Source: Ferruginibacter sp.
Lineage (GTDB): Bacteria > Bacteroidota > Bacteroidia > Chitinophagales > Chitinophagaceae
DNA: 64,000 nucleotides
Direction of reading: 5' to 3'
Assembly: GCA_013141115.1 (NCBI GenBank)
Contig: JABFRP010000002.1
Span: 1,042,647-1,106,646 of the forward strand
Shown one piece after another: positions 59,926-64,000 of the stretch (its first letter is position 1; every line of letters begins with the position of its first letter). The notes under the pieces are model-generated. The model did no database searches, was not told where the DNA came from, and saw nothing but the letters and a program-made list of their open reading frames with translations. The position numbers and the translations under genes were made by a program.

Positions 59926-62790
59926 TTAGAAGCCACCGCCACCACCTGGGCGACCGCCACCAAATCCTCCGCCAGGCATTCCACCTTCGCCACGGTTAAA
60001 ATTGCTTTGACGGGCCGGGCCACTACCAAAGTTTTTTAACTTGTAAGTAAACGTTAGCATAAAGTATTGTCGTAATACCTGTGTTTGCACATCTTGTATA
60101 TAAGTGTCGGTAACACTTCTTACTATACTTTGGTTTTGTTTCAACAGGTCAAAAACAGATAGCTTGATTTCGCCTGACTGGCCTTTCAATATTTTTTTAC
60201 CTACGGCTGCATTCCACAACCAAAAGCTTTGGTTAAAGCCTGCAGCTAAACCACTGTTAGCATTTCCTGATACATCGTTTTGAACAAACCAACCTTTTTT
60301 ACTTAACAAATTAATTTGTGCGCCTGCGGATTGATTAACATATTTTGTAGTAGTTGTTGAAGAAGCATTATTAAAATTAGCGCTGTAAGAAAGATTAAAA
60401 TCTACATATTCGCTAATGTTGCTTGCAAACACTACGCCTGTATTGTACACATAGTTATTAGTAACGGTATTTTGATAATCAATAAAACCGGGCAACCTGG
60501 AGTAGCTAAACCCTGCATTTACATTTAAAGTGGTTTTAATAAATTTCAACGGCATACTGTAGGTGAAAAATGTACGCAAACTTTTGTACCCATCTAAATT
60601 TATTGGTTTACTAAACTGCGATCCGCTGGCCACCTTTACATTTTGTATTACCGAATCGTTGGGAAAATACACTGCCGTAGAAATATAATCACTTGCTGTT
60701 TGCAGCATTAAATTGGCAAAAAAGCTTTTACTGGTTTTTGAATTGGTGTAAGAATAACGGCCTGCTAAAAAATGAGTGTACGATTGTTTAAGATCAGGAT
60801 TACCACTGCTTACACTTAACGGGTTGTTATTATTAATTACATCCTGTAACTGGCTGATGGATGGAAAATTAGTGGATGCCCTGTAAAACACACGGATATT
60901 GCTAACCAGGGATAATTTTTTTCTCCACATTACATTAGGCAAGATATTGCTGAACGATTGATTAACAGATGTTGCTGTTGGAAAAACACGCTGACTTTCT
61001 AATTTAGAGTTTTGAAAATTTACTCCAAAAGAAAGTTGCTCATCCCTGCTTTGCCCTAAGCGATAATTTACACCCACATTATTAGTGGTAATGGTATTAT
61101 CAAAACGGTTGGATAATGAGGTATCAAAAAGAGAATATTTTGCTCCATCGTAATTAAATATTTGCTGGTCGGCCTTATTTTTTTGTACTGATGGAGTATA
61201 ATCAATTTGTAACTGTGCCTTTTTACCTATTGGCTCGGTATAAGCAATATTACCGCCAATGGTAGTACCGGTGGTATAATTATCTGTAAACCTGTTGGCC
61301 AGCGAATCTGTTTCAATCCCAAGTTTATAATATTTATAGTCGGAGTTGGTTACACTTGTACCATCATTTTTACTCCAGCCGGTATTAAAACCAAATGAAA
61401 TAGTACGGCCACGTTTTGGAAAAGAGTGACGGAACATAATACTGTTTCGGATATTATATCCACTTCTGTCAGATGTACCGTTGTTTACAGATGTACTGGA
61501 ATCAATTTTTCCGCCTATAGTTTTGGTGTTTGAAAAAGACTCGGATTTATTATCCTGAAAACTAATGCTGGGTATAATAAATATAGAGTTAGAAGAATCA
61601 ATTTTATACTCTAACCTCATATTAACACGATGGTTATTATTGGTAGATGCTGAAGCGCTGTTTGAGTTTTCTATTATTTGTTTGCCGCCATAATTGGTTA
61701 CTTTATTACTCTGGCTCTCGTTAGTATTAGCGCTGTTATTATAAAAATAACTGCCTGATAGCGTTAATTTTTTACCATACACATTGCTAAAGTTTAATCC
61801 TGCAGCATTGGTTTTACTAATACCGCTCGACTGGCCTACATTAAAATTATCGGCACCACCACCACCGCCGCCACGTCCACCACCACGATTACCGCCACCG
61901 CCGCTACTGGTTGCACCCAACAAATCCTGCGATGAAAAGTTTTGCTGATTGATATTATTAAAATTGCCCACGATAGAAATACGCCTGTTGCCATTAAAAA
62001 AACTCACATTACCGCCGCCTGTATAGCGGCCATCGGTTCCGGCGCCTGCATAAATGCGGCCAAACTGTCCATTTTTAATTCCCGATTTGGTTATTATGTT
62101 CACTGTTTTTACAGAGTTTCCGTCATCAAAGCCAGTAAGTTGTGCCTGGTCGCTCAATCGGTCAAATACCTGAATTTTATCAATTACTTCAGCAGGTAAA
62201 TTCTTTAATGCTGCTGTGGCATCATCCCCAAAAAAATCCTTACCGTCAACGGTTACTTTTTTTACCTGTTCGCCCATGGCTGTTACTGTACCATCTCTGG
62301 CAACAGTAATACCCGGTAATTTTTTTATCATATCCTCGGCTGTTGCATCGGGGTTTACCTTAAACTGGCTGGCGCTAAATTCGCTGGTATCGCCTTTTTG
62401 CTTTACCGGTGGGGCTTTGGCAATAATGGTAATACCTGCTAAATCAGTTGCAATTTTAGATATGCTGAAGGGAATGGCTTCTTTATTACTCGCCTGCAAG
62501 GCAATTTTCTGTTCTATTTTCTCGTAGCCGGTATAACTTATTTTTACAAGATATACTGCCGCATTTAAATTGCCGAATTGAAAATTACCCTTGCTGTCGC
62601 TTACTTTTAATGCTACCTGGCTGCTATCTTTTTGTAACAAAAGCGCTACAGTAGCGCCAGAAATGGGGCTTTTATCTGCTTTATCTGTCAGTTTACCTTT
62701 TAAAATAATATCCTGGCTATATAGCCCGGCCGATATAAGGCCCAAAACCAAAAACAATACGGTACTCTTTAGTATAAATTTTGCTTGCAT
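59926..62790 (-). CDS. Outer-membrane beta-barrel protein (TonB-receptor-like)
   Basis: A 954-residue outer-membrane protein. Signal peptide, then a carboxypeptidase-regulatory-like domain (LKGKLTDKADKSPISGATVAL), then a plug-type region (ATAEDMIKKLPGITVARDG, KKVTVDGKDFF) of TonB-receptor-like proteins, then a long barrel. There is a Gly-rich insert (SSGGGGNRGGGRGGGGGG) and a Gly-rich tail (GGMPGGGFGGGRPGGGGGF). No clear TonB box. It heads the operon with the ECF sigma gene, 41 bases apart. Substrate unknown. Confidence 0.82.
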   Translation of the reverse strand: MQAKFILKSTVLFLVLGLISAGLYSQDIILKGKLTDKADKSPISGATVALLLQKDSSQVALKVSDSKGNFQFGNLNAAVYLVKISYTGYEKIEQKIALQASNKEAIPFSISKIATDLAGITIIAKAPPVKQKGDTSEFSASQFKVNPDATAEDMIKKLPGITVARDGTVTAMGEQVKKVTVDGKDFFGDDATAALKNLPAEVIDKIQVFDRLSDQAQLTGFDDGNSVKTVNIITKSGIKNGQFGRIYAGAGTDGRYTGGGNVSFFNGNRRISIVGNFNNINQQNFSSQDLLGATSSGGGGNRGGGRGGGGGGADNFNVGQSSGISKTNAAGLNFSNVYGKKLTLSGSYFYNNSANTNESQSNKVTNYGGKQIIENSNSASASTNNNHRVNMRLEYKIDSSNSIFIIPSISFQDNKSESFSNTKTIGGKIDSSTSVNNGTSDRSGYNIRNSIMFRHSFPKRGRTISFGFNTGWSKNDGTSVTNSDYKYYKLGIETDSLANRFTDNYTTGTTIGGNIAYTEPIGKKAQLQIDYTPSVQKNKADQQIFNYDGAKYSLFDTSLSNRFDNTITTNNVGVNYRLGQSRDEQLSFGVNFQNSKLESQRVFPTATSVNQSFSNILPNVMWRKKLSLVSNIRVFYRASTNFPSISQLQDVINNNNPLSVSSGNPDLKQSYTHFLAGRYSYTNSKTSKSFFANLMLQTASDYISTAVYFPNDSVIQNVKVASGSQFSKPINLDGYKSLRTFFTYSMPLKFIKTTLNVNAGFSYSRLPGFIDYQNTVTNNYVYNTGVVFASNISEYVDFNLSYSANFNNASSTTTTKYVNQSAGAQINLLSKKGWFVQNDVSGNANSGLAAGFNQSFWLWNAAVGKKILKGQSGEIKLSVFDLLKQNQSIVRSVTDTYIQDVQTQVLRQYFMLTFTYKLKNFGSGPARQSNFNRGEGGMPGGGFGGGRPGGGGGF

Positions 62791-62948
62791 ATTACTTTAG
62801 ACGACCGCATTGCAAAAAACTGTCGCAGCAACTTAATTTTTTTGGCAGCATAAATGCAATTTAGTTGCAAGCCATTAGCTTCCTAATTAATATACATTGG
62901 TTAATTTGCTTTTTTACAATTAACTTGCGGCCCTAAAATTTTATTAGT

Positions 62949-63452
62949 ATGGAGTATAATAAATTAGCTTCTGTTACAGGAATGAGCGGTTTGTTCGAAT
63001 TGTTATCGTCTAAAGCAGATGGTGCAGTAGTGCGTTCTTTAGAAGATAATACCACTAAGTTTGTAAGCAGCCGTATTCATAACTTTTCTCACCTGGAAAG
63101 TATAGAAGTGTTTACTGTAAAAGATAATGTGAACTTATCAGAAGTGTTTTTAGCTATGAAGGCTAGTACCGAAAAACTACCTGATGCCAATGATGCCAAA
63201 GCGGTAAAAGTCTATTTTGGAAAAGTATATCCTGATATGGATTTTACCAGGGTATATGCCAGCGATACTAAAAAAATGGTAAAGTGGTTTGAAGTGCTGG
63301 TTAAAAATGAAGTAGAAATAAAACTGAGTGAGCTACCACAGGAAGGCACAGAAGCTGCAGTTGCTAAAGCTAAACCAACAGAACAAAAAACAGCGTCTGT
63401 AAAAAATAATGCGCCGGCAAAAAAAATAAATTCGCCAAGAAAGATGGCGTAG
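62949..63452 (+). CDS. DUF5606 family protein
   Basis: A 167-residue protein matching DUF5606: the start NKLASVTGMSGLFELLSSKADGAVVRSL, then RIHNFSHLESIEVFTVKDNVNLSEVFLAM, then KVYFGKVYPDMDFTRVYASDTKKMVKWFEVLV. A disordered Lys/Ala/Pro-rich tail follows (QKTASVKNNAPAKK). Conserved in Bacteroidota next to different genes; function unknown. Cytoplasmic. The dispersed repeat lies just after it. Confidence 0.88.
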   Translation: MEYNKLASVTGMSGLFELLSSKADGAVVRSLEDNTTKFVSSRIHNFSHLESIEVFTVKDNVNLSEVFLAMKASTEKLPDANDAKAVKVYFGKVYPDMDFTRVYASDTKKMVKWFEVLVKNEVEIKLSELPQEGTEAAVAKAKPTEQKTASVKNNAPAKKINSPRKMA

Positions 63453-63456
63453 ATTA

Positions 63457-63490
63457 GCCACTGATTACACAGATTTATACGGATTATAAA
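63457..63490. repeat. Dispersed CCACTGATTACACAGATT-type repeat
   Basis: Same repeat as 31048-31081 (30 of 34 positions equal), here as a single copy right after the DUF5606 stop. Confidence 0.7.
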
Positions 63491-63494
63491 ATAT

Positions 63495-63532
63495 AAAATC
63501 CTGCTATGGCTTTACGACTGTAGCAGGATTTT
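63495..63532 (+). terminator. Rho-independent terminator after DUF5606
   Basis: A perfect 12-bp stem (63495-63506 with 63521-63532) around a 14-base loop. Confidence 0.75.
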
Positions 63533-63539
63533 AAAATTT

Positions 63540-63570
63540 CACAACTCACGATTCACCCCTCACAACTCAC
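63540..63570. repeat. CACAACTCAC direct repeat before the M3 peptidase start
   Basis: Two exact CACAACTCAC copies (63540-63549 and 63561-63570), with GATTCACCCCT between. The second copy is four bases before the start codon at 63575. Confidence 0.6.
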
Positions 63571-63574
63571 CAAT

Positions 63575-64000
63575 ATGTACACCGCCAACATACAAAAACT
63601 GCCTCGCCACTTTGTTCCAACCAATTTTACAGTTACCGACTGGAGCAGCCTGGAACCTTTTTTTAAAAATTTATTGGAAAGAAATATTGAAACCAAGGCC
63701 GATCTGGAACAATGGTTAAAAGACCAGAGTGAGTTGGAGGCATTGGTAAGTGAAGACGCCTGCTGGCGGCAGATACACATGACCTGTGATACAGAAAATA
63801 AAAGCCTTGAAGAAGCTTTTAATTTTTTCTGCATGGAAATTCAGCCTAAAATTCAACCTTATGCCGATGCGTTAAATAAAAAGTTAGTGGCTCATCCATT
63901 AGCAGCAGAGCTGGATACTAATAAATATTTTACGTACCTGCGTAGTGTAAAAAAAAGTATTGAATTATTCAGAGAAGAAAATATTCCGTTGCAGGCCGAG
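63575..64000 (+). CDS. M3 family oligoendopeptidase (partial, 5' end only)
   Basis: The frame opens at the ATG at 63575 and runs to the end of the window, 142 codons without a stop. The sequence is the N-terminus of M3-type oligoendopeptidases (PRHFVPTNFTVTDWSSLEPFF, then FNFFCMEIQPKIQPYADALNKKL). The catalytic HExxH motif lies beyond the window. Cytosolic zinc metallopeptidase degrading oligopeptides. Confidence 0.82.
   Translation, partial: MYTANIQKLPRHFVPTNFTVTDWSSLEPFFKNLLERNIETKADLEQWLKDQSELEALVSEDACWRQIHMTCDTENKSLEEAFNFFCMEIQPKIQPYADALNKKLVAHPLAAELDTNKYFTYLRSVKKSIELFREENIPLQAE

Overview
The window looks like chromosome from a Bacteroidota species, most likely family Chitinophagaceae. 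This is inferred from low GC, almost no Shine-Dalgarno sequences, promoter-like TA(n)TTTG boxes, a type IX secretion sorting domain, UnbV/FG-GAP and DUF2330/DUF5606 proteins, and Bacteroidota-type TypA, UvrB, PolA and MeaB. No rRNA, complete tRNA, CRISPR array, transposase or prophage was seen. Both ends cut a gene: a CBM9-like/DUF5916 protein on the left and an M3 oligoendopeptidase on the right.

Layout. 1-4430: small enzymes on the minus strand (SDR, OsmC, ArsC-like, aldo/keto reductase) plus a small AbiEii-type nucleotidyltransferase pair. 4430-10100: an accessory region with a perfect inverted repeat, a large nested palindrome, a type IIG restriction-modification gene split by a one-base frameshift at an A8 tract, an unknown partner gene, and a J-domain/HIRAN gene pair behind two tandem inverted repeats. 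10250-14340: a minus-strand envelope operon (GT2, LON-like, CoaX, outer-membrane protein, LptC). 14430-20390: MeaB, a CDGSH protein, a TPR protein and a glycan/methyltransferase cluster. 20520-29190: TypA, methylglyoxal synthase, an HGSNAT-like acyltransferase, a Tat-exported Gfo/Idh/MocA oxidoreductase, two membrane proteins and UvrB. 29190-31020: an AT-rich accessory block with a predicted nuclease. 31230-36740: an MBL-fold hydrolase, an orphan ParA, two lipoproteins and an esterase, with remnants of a second esterase and a second ParA that mark an old duplication. 36830-43450: PolA, a membrane protein, an L,D-transpeptidase, a DsbA-like protein and a PfkB kinase. 43610-50940: a large UnbV/FG-GAP lipoprotein, a carbonic anhydrase, and a likely six-gene run of small stress or detoxification genes. 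51090-54950: a 1286-residue secreted protein with about fifteen 59-residue repeats and a T9SS sorting domain. 55380-57770: an RnfD-like membrane protein paired with a DUF2330 protein. 58010-62790: an outer-membrane beta-barrel, ECF sigma factor, anti-sigma-like protein and two Spy-like proteins in one run. 62950-64000: a DUF5606 protein and the start of the M3 peptidase.

Most of the window is ordinary chromosome. The parts most worth a second look are 4500-10100 (possibly phase-variable restriction-modification with its structured upstream DNA, and the J-domain/HIRAN pair), the duplication scar at 34262-34594, the small AbiEii pair, and the sigma/Spy/beta-barrel operon. All functions are read from motifs and remembered family features; no database search was run.
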